Assembly (NCBI GenBank): GCA_012103505.1 | Contig: WLWP01000002.1 | Span: 124,001-188,000, forward strand | Length of the DNA: 64,000 bases | Reading direction: 5' to 3' | Source: Pseudomonadales bacterium | GTDB lineage: Bacteria; Pseudomonadota; Gammaproteobacteria; Pseudomonadales; Azotimanducaceae | In this document: one piece after another, positions 1 to 8,457 of the stretch | How the letters are laid out: the number at the start of each line of letters is the position of its first letter | How positions within the stretch are numbered: position 1 is the first letter of the stretch | Translations under genes and position numbers: made by a program | Notes under the pieces: generated by a model | What the model was told of the DNA's origin: nothing | The model's database searches: none | The model's input: the letters and a program-made list of their open reading frames with translations, nothing else

Positions 1-597
1 ATCATCGCCAATAACGTTCGTATTCCAAGCTACATGAGTCAGTCGGTCGCACTCATGAGTATCGCCGCTACGGAAGGTGCCAACTGGCATAACTCCCCAA
101 CCTTTCGAACACCCATGATTCCGTTTAAATGTATCACTGCCGCCTCACCCGCTGTTGGTTGTGCCAGAGCTGCGGTGGACTTGTTCCAAGATCGAATCAA
201 TGGTCGGTCTCTCTGGGGTAGTGGCAAAACGCAAAAAGATCAAACTTCCGCACAAATGCGTCTCGGTCATCTGACCGTTCGAGTGGATAACGCCCAGCGA
301 GAAATGATCTCCATCGCTAACGACCTACAAGCTCTCGGCGATCGCACAGAACTGACTTCAGCAGAAGAGCGAACTGCACTGCGAATCCGCTGTGGCTACG
401 TCGTCCACGCTGCTCGAGATATTGTGCGCGATGTGGTGGAAGCGAGTGGCGCGAGCGCGCATCGATTGGAACATCCAATGCAGCGCTTGCATCGTGATAT
501 CCATACCCTGGCCTGCCATACCGTCTTCGACTTGGACATAGCAAGCGAGATCTACGGTCAAATCCTGCTCGACATGCCAACTTCGATGCCTGCCTAA
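1..597 (+). CDS. Flavin-dependent monooxygenase, acyl-CoA dehydrogenase type 2 family (C-terminal part)
   Basis: The reading frame is open from the first base, so the gene starts before the window. The first Met (base 34) is internal. The visible 198 residues match the C-terminal half of the HsaA/HpaB-C2 group of two-component flavin monooxygenases. They start near a segment reading NNVRIPSYM, equivalent to the V-x-V/I-P loop before the last domain. They end in the family's helical Acyl-CoA_dh_2 domain, with AGASA-like SGASAHRLEHPMQR, then RDIHTLACH, then a D-I-x-S-E-I-Y-G ending. Such enzymes use reduced flavin from a partner reductase to hydroxylate aromatic or steroid-like substrates. No reductase is visible here and the substrate is unknown. 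The stop is followed within 15 bases by a hexanucleotide repeat. The family call is firm; the exact activity is not. Confidence 0.72.
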   Translation: MIANNVRIPSYMSQSVALMSIAATEGANWHNSPTFRTPMIPFKCITAASPAVGCARAAVDLFQDRINGRSLWGSGKTQKDQTSAQMRLGHLTVRVDNAQREMISIANDLQALGDRTELTSAEERTALRIRCGYVVHAARDIVRDVVEASGASAHRLEHPMQRLHRDIHTLACHTVFDLDIASEIYGQILLDMPTSMPA

Positions 598-609
598 GCC
601 AAATCAAAA

Positions 610-686
610 GACAAGACAAAGACAAAGACGAAGACAAAGACAAAGACAAAGACAAAGACAAAGACAAAGACAAAGACAAAGACAAT
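610..686. repeat. (GACAAA)n hexanucleotide tandem repeat
   Basis: About eleven copies of GACAAA run from 615 to 680, with one GACGAA variant and partial copies at both ends. They lie 13 bases after the stop of the flavin monooxygenase gene. In the frame of that gene, past the TAA at 595-597, the repeat would read as alternating Lys-Thr up to a TAG at 709-711. The opposite strand reads as Ser-Leu repeats, which is an artefact. The rest of 598-793 holds no convincing gene. Confidence 0.9.
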
Positions 687-793
687 TAAACTGCGCTATC
701 AATGGGCTTAGCCTAACTGAGTCCTACAAAATGGCTGAAATTACGTATTCGATGAGAGATGGTTCCCCCGAGTAGCACATAAATCTTTTAGAA

Positions 794-2221
794 TTGAGCC
801 GTAAGAGCTTAAAATTAAACGAAAAGACAAGAACCAAAAAAAACACGACGTTTTTCATCATGCGTGCACGGACAGAGTATTTGGTGCTCGGCGGATTGAC
901 GCTGGGCCTACTTTCATTTTTCTTCGCCGGTCAGTGGTTTGCAATCCCGACTGAACCCGAGCCCCTGCCTGAAGCTCTGACAGATATCTCCCACCTCGAG
1001 CCACAACCGTTACCCATCGTTTTTTCTGACGCACAATGGCGTGCTGAGAAACCAATCGAACCCATCCCGGATGTCGTCGCCTTAATTATCAGTCCTCCAG
1101 AGCGTCTTGCCGTTCCGAGCATCATTGAAACCGACGCAGTACCCGAGGAAGATATTGCCGTTATTGAGCTACCGCAATACACCCCCGTAGCCCACGATAG
1201 CCTGGATCTTGAGGGACTCGCGGCAGGCACTTTCAGCCAACTGAACTGGGGCGCTGGTGAAACCATGTACGGCGCATCGATACCGACCCCAATTCTCGTT
1301 GCCAAAGGCGAAACCGACGGTCCGACTTTGTGCGTCACTGCGGCGGTGCATGGTGACGAACTCAATGGCATCGAGTCTGTGCGCGAGCTGATGTATTCGA
1401 TCAACACTCGTAAACTTAAAGGCACATTGATCGGCGTCCCAATCGTCAACATTCAGGGCTTCCAACGCCATTCTCGATATCTGTCGGACCGGCGCGATTT
1501 AAACCGTTTCTTTCCAGGCAACCCCCGCGGCAGTGTTGCAGGACGTATGGCACACAGCTTCTTCCATGGCGTAATCAAGAATTGCGACAAGTTGGTCGAT
1601 TTGCACACCGGGTCTTTTCATAGAACGAACCTGCCTCAGCTACGTGCGGACCTGCATAACGAGGCAGTTGTCGACTTGACTAAGGGCTTCGGCACAACCA
1701 CGATTTTGCATAGCTCCGGCGGCCCTGGCACATTGCGCCGAGCAGCTAGTGACGTAGGGATACCTTCAGTGACGCTAGAAGCTGGAGAGCCCTTACGTCT
1801 TCAAGAAGAAGCAGTCGAACATACCGTTAAGGCGATTTTCACCTTGATGGACACGTTGAAGATGTACAGCAAACGCAGCATCTGGGGCAATCCAGAGCCA
1901 ACTTACTACAGCTCGCGCTGGATCCGCGCAGACCAAGGCGGCATCCTACTTTCACGCGTGAAACTTGGACGGCAAGTAAAACAAGGCACTCTATTAGGCA
2001 CGGTTACAGATCCCATCACAAACGAACGCGTAGAGATCACCGCGCCCTTCACAGCGCGTGTAATAGGTATGGCCGTGAATCAATTTGTTATGCCCGGTTA
2101 TGCGACCTTCCATCTCGCGGCGGAAACCGATATTGAAGACGTGGTCGACGAGCCCGAAGAACACGAGCTAGGTGTGGACGTTGCTGCGGCTAACTCGATG
2201 GGTATCGAGCGCTCCGAATAG
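794..2221 (+). CDS. Membrane-anchored succinylglutamate desuccinylase/aspartoacylase-family metallohydrolase
   Basis: This is an M14-like zinc hydrolase of the AstE/AspA family, which cleaves N-acyl amino acids or similar amides. The zinc site is visible as H186-G-D-E189 in AAVHGDELNG and H271 in VDLHTGS. The DRRDLNRFFPG motif between them is typical substrate-binding sequence. The last 110 residues form a beta-rich barrel-like tail (QGGILLSRVKLGRQVKQG), as in the family. A hydrophobic segment at residues 30-49 suggests an N-terminal membrane anchor, followed by a Pro/Glu-rich linker of about 90 residues, so the catalytic domain is probably periplasmic. The start given is a TTG. An ATG at 860 (MRARTEY) is an equally plausible start and has the better anchor topology; neither has a clear ribosome binding site. 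It converges on the LRAT-like gene. The substrate is unknown. Confidence 0.75.
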   Translation: MSRKSLKLNEKTRTKKNTTFFIMRARTEYLVLGGLTLGLLSFFFAGQWFAIPTEPEPLPEALTDISHLEPQPLPIVFSDAQWRAEKPIEPIPDVVALIISPPERLAVPSIIETDAVPEEDIAVIELPQYTPVAHDSLDLEGLAAGTFSQLNWGAGETMYGASIPTPILVAKGETDGPTLCVTAAVHGDELNGIESVRELMYSINTRKLKGTLIGVPIVNIQGFQRHSRYLSDRRDLNRFFPGNPRGSVAGRMAHSFFHGVIKNCDKLVDLHTGSFHRTNLPQLRADLHNEAVVDLTKGFGTTTILHSSGGPGTLRRAASDVGIPSVTLEAGEPLRLQEEAVEHTVKAIFTLMDTLKMYSKRSIWGNPEPTYYSSRWIRADQGGILLSRVKLGRQVKQGTLLGTVTDPITNERVEITAPFTARVIGMAVNQFVMPGYATFHLAAETDIEDVVDEPEEHELGVDVAAANSMGIERSE

Positions 2222-2235
2222 ACAGGGCTTTCGCC

Positions 2236-2655
2236 CTACCGATTTCGATTCGCGATCTTTCGGCCAAATGCATAGGCTGCTGCGGTTATTACCGGATGAC
2301 GCGTTATCGCAAATGTGGCGGCTGCTAAACCTGTCCCAACAACCCAAGAACGCAATTGTGGGCTCTTAGCCTGGCCATCCATGACCCGGCTAACCGTATG
2401 CTCGCAGTTGTTGGTCAAAAGATTGTAGTTGCGCTTTTCGGTCGCATAAATCCGTGACCGGATGATTTCCGGGGTACCCCCTTCGCGCCGCTCTACATAC
2501 AGGCGACGCCCAGCGCGAAATTCAGATTCGCTACAAACATGCTCACCCTTGAATGGTGTATTGTGCAAGATGCGACCGTCGCCTAGGGCAACGCCTTTGT
2601 GCATCACCAATCCTTTGCGCCTCGAGACCACATCTCCAGCTCTAGCTTTCATCAT
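2236..2655 (-). CDS. LRAT/HRASLS-like (NlpC/P60 superfamily) thiol acyltransferase or hydrolase
   Basis: A 139-residue protein of the permuted NlpC/P60 type typified by lecithin:retinol acyltransferase. The catalytic set is visible: H19 (MHKGVALGDG), H31 (ILHNTP) and C84 in the hallmark N-C-E-H motif (TNNCEHTV). The 12-residue spacing between the two His matches animal LRAT and HRASLS. A C-terminal hydrophobic stretch (about 103-130) may anchor it to a membrane, again as in LRAT/HRASLS proteins. Family members transfer or hydrolyse acyl groups through a thioester on the Cys. The bacterial substrate cannot be told from sequence. An AAGGGT lies a few bases before the ATG. The gene stands alone and converges on the AstE-like gene with 14 bases between stops. 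Confidence 0.72.
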   Translation of the reverse strand: MMKARAGDVVSRRKGLVMHKGVALGDGRILHNTPFKGEHVCSESEFRAGRRLYVERREGGTPEIIRSRIYATEKRNYNLLTNNCEHTVSRVMDGQAKSPQLRSWVVGTGLAAATFAITRHPVITAAAYAFGRKIANRNR

Positions 2656-2796
2656 CGTTTACCCTTGCTGCCATTACCCACCACCCACTCAAACACTGCA
2701 GGGATTAGGCCAACTCTAACCCATTGATTATTAGGGATTTAGTGTATTTTGACTTGGTCTAAACACGCAAACCATAGTCAATATAGCCAACTTGTC

Positions 2797-3165
2797 TTAC
2801 TGGCTTTGAACGATCATAAATGTAATGGCATGAGCGAGCTCTTCATCAGAGCAGCCCATACAAATTCCGCGTGGTGGCATCGCCGGTGGGATCCCTTCGA
2901 TGGTGGTTTGAAGTAACAGCGCTTCGCCTTTTGCAATGCGAGGCGCCCAACCCTCTTTGTCACCAAGCTTCGGTGCGCCATTCAATCCCGTGGAATGGCA
3001 CGAAAAGCAGTACTCCCCATAGATTTTTTGCCCGATCACCATAGGGCTCGGCGGTGTCCCTGGTGCAAGCTTCGTACTTTCGGCCGGTGGTGGCAGCGTT
3101 TCAGAACAGCCACTCGTTAATCCCAACATCACCAACCATCCCGCGATCATCAAAACCACTCGCAC
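2797..3165 (-). CDS. Cytochrome c5-like lipoprotein
   Basis: A small c-type cytochrome. The haem motif is C-F-S-C-H, the probable axial Met lies in PPAMPPRG, and a second Cys pair (CMGC) near the end is the structural disulphide typical of cytochrome c5. I take the GTG at 3165 as start because AGAGAGG lies 8 bases upstream. It gives a compact lipoprotein leader (MRVVLMIAGWLVMLGLTSGC) with Cys at the lipidation position. A longer frame runs back to 3288 but would overlap the amidase gene. The protein probably carries electrons on the periplasmic side. It is the last gene of the leftward run with the aminotransferase and omega-amidase, 37 bases after the latter, but has no obvious metabolic link to them. 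Confidence 0.85.
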   Translation of the reverse strand: MRVVLMIAGWLVMLGLTSGCSETLPPPAESTKLAPGTPPSPMVIGQKIYGEYCFSCHSTGLNGAPKLGDKEGWAPRIAKGEALLLQTTIEGIPPAMPPRGICMGCSDEELAHAITFMIVQSQ

Positions 3166-3202
3166 TGACAATACCTCTCTTACTCTTATTTCTATGGAAA
3201 AT

Positions 3203-3976
3203 TCACTCAATGGAAAATTTGTCGGCATCTCGCCAGACCGGAAACTCATCTCTGCGCGCTGACAATCGCTCTGCGTCAAACGTTGCAAACTCTATGCCTG
3301 CCGTATCCAAACGTTCAACAACGACCTCTCCATCTGGCCCGTAGACCGCGCTACCACCTGCGTACGCAACATCGTTACCGTCAACCCCAACTATGTTGAC
3401 GCCAGCTGCATAGACTTGGTTCTCAATAGCCCGAGCTTTGAGCAACGTCAGCCATGCATCACGCCGCGCAGCTGGCCAGTTGGCTACCGCGACGATCGCA
3501 TCGTAATCGCCTTCATTTCTAAACCAAACCGGGAAGCGCAAGTCATAACAAACCATCGCACAGACCCGCCAATCGCCAATCTTGAAGACGCTTTTAGGCT
3601 CTCCAAGCGCATAGTGCTCATGTTCCCCCGCCATGCGAAACAAATGTCGCTTGTCGTACTGGCCAACTTCACCGCCGGGTGAAACCCACACAAAGCGATT
3701 GAAATAGTCGCCCTCATCCCGAATTACAACTGATCCACAAAGGTAGCTGCCAACATTTTTGGATGTTGCCTTGAGCCAACTCAAGGTCGGTCCAGACATA
3801 TCTTCCGCGACTTCGGCACTCGCCATTGTAAAACCGGTACTAAACATTTCGGGGAGCACAATAAGATCCGCCTGACTGGCCGACTCATGAATAAGTGGCT
3901 CAAACATACGACGGTTCGCCCCAGGATCATGCCAATGCGTCGCGGCTTGAATGAGTGCGACTGTTAAAGGTTGCAC
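3203..3976 (-). CDS. yafV: Omega-amidase, nitrilase superfamily (YafV type)
   Basis: A 257-residue nitrilase-fold enzyme with the full catalytic set: E43 (LPEMFSTGF), K109 (YDKRHLF) and C143 (VCYDLRFP). The MFSTGFTM and CYDLRFP contexts are those of YafV/Nit2 omega-amidases. These hydrolyse 2-oxoglutaramate or 2-oxosuccinamate to the 2-oxoacid and ammonia. The GTG start overlaps the end of the upstream aminotransferase gene by 13 bases, so the two are translationally coupled. This fits the known pairing of a glutamine-type transaminase with an omega-amidase that removes the deaminated glutamine and pulls the reaction toward amino acid formation. Confidence 0.88.
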   Translation of the reverse strand: MQPLTVALIQAATHWHDPGANRRMFEPLIHESASQADLIVLPEMFSTGFTMASAEVAEDMSGPTLSWLKATSKNVGSYLCGSVVIRDEGDYFNRFVWVSPGGEVGQYDKRHLFRMAGEHEHYALGEPKSVFKIGDWRVCAMVCYDLRFPVWFRNEGDYDAIVAVANWPAARRDAWLTLLKARAIENQVYAAGVNIVGVDGNDVAYAGGSAVYGPDGEVVVERLDTAGIEFATFDAERLSARRDEFPVWRDADKFSIE

Positions 3977-5121
3977 AATATTTCCGCTGCCCGTTCTAAC
4001 GTCGCATCATCTTTGGCAAAACAAAACCGCAAAACGCTCGCTCCGGAACTTTGTTGATCTTCATAGAATACGGAGACCGGAATTGAGGCCACACCGATCT
4101 CTTTCGTCCAACGCTCCGCCAAGTCGCGATCAGATTCTTGACTGATTGCCTGATAGTTCAACAACTGGAAATAGGTTCCCCGACTCGGCTCAAACGTAAA
4201 CCTGGAATTTTTCATCAGCGACAAAAAGTAGTCCCGTTTTCCCTGATAGAAATCCGGCAAGCGTAAGTGGTGCTCTGGATGGTCTGTGAGAAAATCAGCC
4301 AGACCAAGTTGCACGGGGGTATTTACCGTGAACGTTACAAACTGATGTATGCGCCTGAACTCAGTCGTTAAAAGAGGCGGTGCGACGCAATACCCAACTT
4401 TCCAACCCGTCACATGGTATGTCTTGCCGAACGAGGACACGACAAAGCTACGACTGTAAAGATCTCCGAACCGACAGACACTTTGATGCAACTCTCCATC
4501 AAAAATGATGAGCTCATAGACCTCGTCTGAGAGAACGAAGAGTTCGTGGCTGCAAACCAATTTTTCAAGGTGTGCTAGATCCGTATCTGTCCAAATCCCC
4601 CCGGTAGGGTTATGTGGCGAATTGATGATGATCATCTTCGTCCGGGGCGTGATCGCATCCTCGACGCGCTGCCAATCGGGCCGATAGCTTGGTTGCTCAA
4701 GAGGAATATGTATGGCCCGTGCACCCTGCAAACGAATGACAGGATCATAGCTGTCGTATGCCGGATCAAAGACAATGACTTCGTCACCAGCCGATACAAC
4801 AGCTGCAATTGCGCAAAATAGGGCTTCCGTGGCCCCGGCTGTCACGGTGACTTCGCTATCTGGATCAACCTTCGCACCATATAGATCTGCAACTTTTCCT
4901 GAAATTGCCGTACGCAAGGTCGGCACCCCTTGCATCGGTGGGTATTGATTAAAACCGTTGTTGAAATAGTGCTGTACCCGATCTAACAGCGGCTCCGGAC
5001 CATCAAAGTCTGGAAAACCCTGGGACAGATTGATCGCCCCGTGTTCCTGGGCCAGCGCACTCATCACAGTGAATATCGTGGTACCAACATCAGGCAACTT
5101 ACTTTCTACAGAAACGTCCAC
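3964..5121 (-). CDS. ybdL: Methionine aminotransferase, PLP fold type I (YbdL type)
   Basis: A class I/II aminotransferase that closely follows E. coli YbdL in recognisable blocks: SKLP-x-x-GTTIFT-x-MSALA, NLSQGFPDFDGP, TVTAGATEAL, SPHNPTGG, LSDEVYE and the PLP lysine in SSFGKTYHVTGWKVGYC (K233 from this start). YbdL enzymes prefer methionine, histidine and phenylalanine, and can reaminate keto-methylthiobutyrate. I chose the GTG at 5121 because it gives 7 residues before SKLP, close to E. coli, and has GAGGTAAG upstream. A longer GTG start at 5163 is possible but would sit 17 bases from the palindromic operator. It is transcribed away from the SahR-like regulator and coupled to the omega-amidase. 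Confidence 0.88.
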   Translation of the reverse strand: MDVSVESKLPDVGTTIFTVMSALAQEHGAINLSQGFPDFDGPEPLLDRVQHYFNNGFNQYPPMQGVPTLRTAISGKVADLYGAKVDPDSEVTVTAGATEALFCAIAAVVSAGDEVIVFDPAYDSYDPVIRLQGARAIHIPLEQPSYRPDWQRVEDAITPRTKMIIINSPHNPTGGIWTDTDLAHLEKLVCSHELFVLSDEVYELIIFDGELHQSVCRFGDLYSRSFVVSSFGKTYHVTGWKVGYCVAPPLLTTEFRRIHQFVTFTVNTPVQLGLADFLTDHPEHHLRLPDFYQGKRDYFLSLMKNSRFTFEPSRGTYFQLLNYQAISQESDRDLAERWTKEIGVASIPVSVFYEDQQSSGASVLRFCFAKDDATLERAAEILCNL

Positions 5122-5179
5122 GGCGGAAAACTTACCTCGTTCTTTGCGCGCGCATATTCTCACACGGTGCTCACAATCT

Positions 5180-5203
5180 AAATATCAAAATATTTTGATA
5201 TTT
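5180..5203. promoter_or_regulatory. Perfect 24-bp palindrome, probable SahR-type operator
   Basis: The two 12-base arms AAATATCAAAAT and ATTTTGATATTT form an uninterrupted perfect palindrome. It lies in the divergent gap between the aminotransferase operon (minus) and the ArsR-methyltransferase regulator gene (plus), 16 bases before the regulator's ATG. Its position could block both promoters. An AT-rich ATATCAA/TTGATAT-type site fits what is known of ArsR-family SahR regulators. The symmetry is seen directly; the binding is inferred. Confidence 0.8.
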
Positions 5204-5219
5204 GTTATTCTCTCGCCGC

Positions 5220-6179
5220 ATGAAACCCGCTGTCGCCGAATTTCAATCTGAACATCTCGCAGAATTGGTCAAGATTACCAAGGCGGCGGGTGATAGCTTG
5301 CGCGCTCAGATTTTGCACGCGCTAGCGGATGATGCCTTCGGGGTTCTAGAGCTTTGCGACTTGTTTGGTATGGCGCAACCGGCCATGTCCCATCACCTAA
5401 AAGTGCTTCATGAGGCAGGCCTAGTCACCCGTAGGAAAGAAGGCACCACCGTCTTCTATCAGCGGGTGGTACACACAGCGCATGCCTTAGTCACCACGAT
5501 TTACGATGAACTAGATCGCGAACCAGCGAGCCGCGACCTAGAAAAGAAGCTCACCACGATCCACCATCAGCGTAACCAGCGTTCCCAAGATTTCTTCGCT
5601 AACAACGCGGACGCACTCTCACAACAGAGAGAGCTCATTTGCGCGCCTGAGGTTTATCACGACACCGTCATGGAAATCGTCAGCTACGCGCACCCACTCC
5701 GACGTACGCGCGCATTGGAGGTCGGGCCTGGTAACGGCTTGTTGCTCAAATCCTTGGCTCATCAGTTCACCGATGTCATTGGTATCGATAGCTCCACAGA
5801 GGTCCTCGCCCGCACTGCGAAGGAAGTCGAAGACGCATCAGTTAAGTTGATAGAGCAAGACTTCCTGCGCATCCCAAAGACCAAACGATATGACCTTATC
5901 CTCGCAGCGATGGTAGTTCATCACTTCCCAAGTCCGGCAAAATTCTTCAAACAGGCTCGGGCACTCCTACGTAAACAGGGTTTGATCGTGTTGGCTGAAC
6001 TCTGCGCGCATGAGCACGACTGGGTACAAGCCGCGTGCGGGGATCTTTGGCAAGGCTTCACCGAAGAACAAATTCACGCCTGGGCACATCGCGCGGGATT
6101 ACAGATACAGGATCAGCAGTTCCTGGCACAACGAAACGGTTTCCGTGTTCAAGTCGTGAGCATGGCGATTCAACCTTAA
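5220..6179 (+). CDS. sahR: ArsR-family regulator fused to SAM-dependent methyltransferase domain (SahR-like)
   Basis: The first 100 or so residues form an ArsR winged helix, with recognition helix region MAQPAMSHHLKVLHEAGLV followed by the wing TRRKEGTTVFYQRV. The rest is a class I methyltransferase fold with motif I LEVGPGNG, an acidic residue in GIDSST, and a Q-D-F segment. The position beside ahcY, the divergent methionine gene and a palindromic operator all point to SahR. That regulator senses S-adenosylhomocysteine and controls methyl-cycle genes in proteobacteria. The methyltransferase domain would then be the ligand sensor rather than, or as well as, an enzyme. The ATG at 5220 is preferred over a TTG at 5202, which lies inside the palindrome. 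ahcY follows 50 bases downstream, apparently in the same operon. Confidence 0.82.
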   Translation: MKPAVAEFQSEHLAELVKITKAAGDSLRAQILHALADDAFGVLELCDLFGMAQPAMSHHLKVLHEAGLVTRRKEGTTVFYQRVVHTAHALVTTIYDELDREPASRDLEKKLTTIHHQRNQRSQDFFANNADALSQQRELICAPEVYHDTVMEIVSYAHPLRRTRALEVGPGNGLLLKSLAHQFTDVIGIDSSTEVLARTAKEVEDASVKLIEQDFLRIPKTKRYDLILAAMVVHHFPSPAKFFKQARALLRKQGLIVLAELCAHEHDWVQAACGDLWQGFTEEQIHAWAHRAGLQIQDQQFLAQRNGFRVQVVSMAIQP

Positions 6180-6229
6180 TCGACACTACATAAATCTATT
6201 AATCAGGGAACGAAAGTAAGGAACCCAAT

Positions 6230-7591
6230 ATGACCGATTACAAAGTTGCTGACATGGGACTAGCCGAATTTGGCCGCAAAGAAATCAACATGGCAGAGGC
6301 TGAAATGCCAGCCCTCATGTCGCTACGAGACAAATATTCTGGTGAACAACCCCTCAAAGGCGCGAAGATAATCGGTTGTATTCACATGACTGTCCAAACC
6401 GCCGTATTGATCGAAACCCTGACCGACCTTGGCGCCGAAGTTCGTTGGTCGTCTTGCAACATTTTTTCTACCCAGGATCATGCCGCCGCCGCAATGGCTG
6501 CAGCTGTCATCCCCGTCTTTGCCTGGAAAGGTGAAACGGAAGAAGAGTACATGTGGTGCATAGAACAAACGATTTTGCAGGATGGCAAACCATGGGATGC
6601 CAACTTGCTACTCGATGACGGTGGCGATCTTACCCAGCTGCTACACGACAAGTACCCCGACATGCTACGTACCGTTCACGGTATCTCTGAAGAAACCACG
6701 ACGGGTGTGCATCGTTTGTACGAAATGATGCGTGACGACAAGCTCAAGGTACCCGCAATCAACGTTAACGATTCAGTGACCAAGTCCAAAAACGACAATC
6801 GCTACGGCTGCCGCCACAGTTTGAACGACGCCATCAAGCGTGGCACAGATATGCTGATGGCTGGTAAACGCGCCTTAGTAATCGGTTACGGTGACGTCGG
6901 CAAAGGCTCTGCGCAAAGCCTGAGGCAAGAAGGCATGATTGTTCGCGTTACAGAAATTGATCCGATCTGCGCGATGCAAGCGTGCATGGATGGATTCGAA
7001 GTTGTCTCTCCATACCTGAATGGCAACAACACTGGCCGCGTTGAAGACATCAACACGCACTTGTTAAGCGACACTGATCTCTTAGTCACCTGCACCGGAA
7101 ATAGCAATGTATGCGACTCTGCCATGCTGCAAACGATCAAACCGCGCGCCGTCATCTGCAACATTGGTCACTTTGACAACGAGATCGACACAGCTTACAT
7201 GCGTGAAAACTGGCGCTGGGACGAAGTGAAAGAACAAGTACACCAGGTATTCCGTACTGAGGAACGAGGCGACTACGTGATTTTGTTATCAGAGGGTCGA
7301 CTGGTGAACCTTGGCAACGCGATGGGGCATCCATCACGAGTCATGGATGGATCATTCGCCAACCAAGTGCTTGCCCAAATGCACCTCTATGAACAGGCAT
7401 GGGCAGACCAGCCAGAAAACCAACGTTCGCCGATCACCGTCGAAGTTCTACCCAAAAAACTCGATGAAGAAGTTGCACAGCTCATGGTCGAAGGTTTTGG
7501 CGGTACGGTTACGGTGCTGACGAACACTCAGGCTGATTATATTGGCGTCACGCAAGAGGGTCCTTTTAAGCCCGAAAGCTATAAGTACTAG
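6230..7591 (+). CDS. ahcY: Adenosylhomocysteinase (S-adenosyl-L-homocysteine hydrolase)
   Basis: A 453-residue NAD-dependent enzyme that splits S-adenosylhomocysteine into adenosine and homocysteine, closing the activated methyl cycle in the cytoplasm. Family blocks are intact: [15 protein letters not shown], the [10 protein letters not shown] substrate loop, [15 protein letters not shown] with the catalytic Lys and Asp, the Rossmann motif GYGDVGKG, and the conserved C-terminal end KPESYKY that completes the NAD site of the neighbouring subunit. AAGGAA lies 7 bases before the ATG. The gene follows the SahR-like regulator, which fits feedback by its substrate. The tesB gene starts 6 bases after its stop. 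Confidence 0.97.
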   Translation: MTDYKVADMGLAEFGRKEINMAEAEMPALMSLRDKYSGEQPLKGAKIIGCIHMTVQTAVLIETLTDLGAEVRWSSCNIFSTQDHAAAAMAAAVIPVFAWKGETEEEYMWCIEQTILQDGKPWDANLLLDDGGDLTQLLHDKYPDMLRTVHGISEETTTGVHRLYEMMRDDKLKVPAINVNDSVTKSKNDNRYGCRHSLNDAIKRGTDMLMAGKRALVIGYGDVGKGSAQSLRQEGMIVRVTEIDPICAMQACMDGFEVVSPYLNGNNTGRVEDINTHLLSDTDLLVTCTGNSNVCDSAMLQTIKPRAVICNIGHFDNEIDTAYMRENWRWDEVKEQVHQVFRTEERGDYVILLSEGRLVNLGNAMGHPSRVMDGSFANQVLAQMHLYEQAWADQPENQRSPITVEVLPKKLDEEVAQLMVEGFGGTVTVLTNTQADYIGVTQEGPFKPESYKY

Positions 7592-7596
7592 CACGA

Positions 7597-8457
7597 GTGC
7601 AACCGCTCCAGAAAGTCATCGAGATCCTGGATCTCGAAGAAATCGAAAAAAACCACTATCGCGCCACCAGCCCTAACGAGGGCTGGCAGCGCGTCTACGG
7701 TGGCCAGGTGATTGGGCAAGCCCTCGTTGCAGCATCGCGCACGGTCGATGAAGATCGCCACGCGCACAGCTTGCATGGCTACTTTCTCCGCGGCGGCGAC
7801 ACTGATATCCCGATTTTGTTTAAAGTGGATCGCATCCGAGACGGTAAGAGTTTCACTACACGCCGTGTGGTCGCTATCCAAAAGGGCGAGCCGATCTTCA
7901 CAATGTCTATTTCTTTCCAGGTAGACGAGGAAGGACTCACCCATCAATTTACGATGCCAGAAACCACCCCGCCGGAGGAACTAAAAGACGAAGATGAGAT
8001 TCGCGGTGAACAGGTTCTGAGTTGGCCGGAAGAGCTACAAGAGAACTACGTGACAACCTCCGCGATCCAAGTTCGGCACGTGCAACCAGTTGACTTCGCC
8101 AACCCAACACCACTCCCGCCGAACCAGATATGTTGGATGAAAACCCGTGAGCGTCTACCGGATGATCAGCGCCTCCATCAATGCGTGTTGGCTTACTTGT
8201 CAGACTGGTCGCTACTCGATACGGCGATTCGCCCTCATGGCATTAGCTACTTAAAAGACAACATTCAAATGGCGAGCCTGGATCATGCCATGTGGTTCCA
8301 TCGCCCCTTTCGCGCTGACGAATGGTTACTTTATGAGCAAGACAGCCCAGTTGCGGGCGGCGCACGAGGATTTAACCGGGGCTTAATCTATAACCAGGCT
8401 GGCCAGTTGGTCGCGTCAACGACCCAAGAAGGGCTGATTCGGGTTTCTACAGGCTGA
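7597..8457 (+). CDS. tesB: Acyl-CoA thioesterase II
   Basis: A 286-residue double hot-dog thioesterase that hydrolyses medium and long acyl-CoA to fatty acid and CoA. Recognisable TesB blocks are RVYGGQVIGQALVAA, HSLHGYFLRGGD in the first half and SLDHAMWFHRPFRADEWLLY, then TTQEGLIR in the second. These carry the Asp, Thr and Gln of the TesB active site. The start is a GTG 6 bases after the ahcY stop, so it is probably cotranscribed. The linkage to the methyl cycle has no evident metabolic meaning. Confidence 0.93.
   Translation: MQPLQKVIEILDLEEIEKNHYRATSPNEGWQRVYGGQVIGQALVAASRTVDEDRHAHSLHGYFLRGGDTDIPILFKVDRIRDGKSFTTRRVVAIQKGEPIFTMSISFQVDEEGLTHQFTMPETTPPEELKDEDEIRGEQVLSWPEELQENYVTTSAIQVRHVQPVDFANPTPLPPNQICWMKTRERLPDDQRLHQCVLAYLSDWSLLDTAIRPHGISYLKDNIQMASLDHAMWFHRPFRADEWLLYEQDSPVAGGARGFNRGLIYNQAGQLVASTTQEGLIRVSTG

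Noticed and set aside
317-685. Minus-strand frame with a long Ser-Leu run
   Set aside because: It is the reverse reading of the GACAAA repeat and of the flavin monooxygenase gene; there is no start signal or family match.
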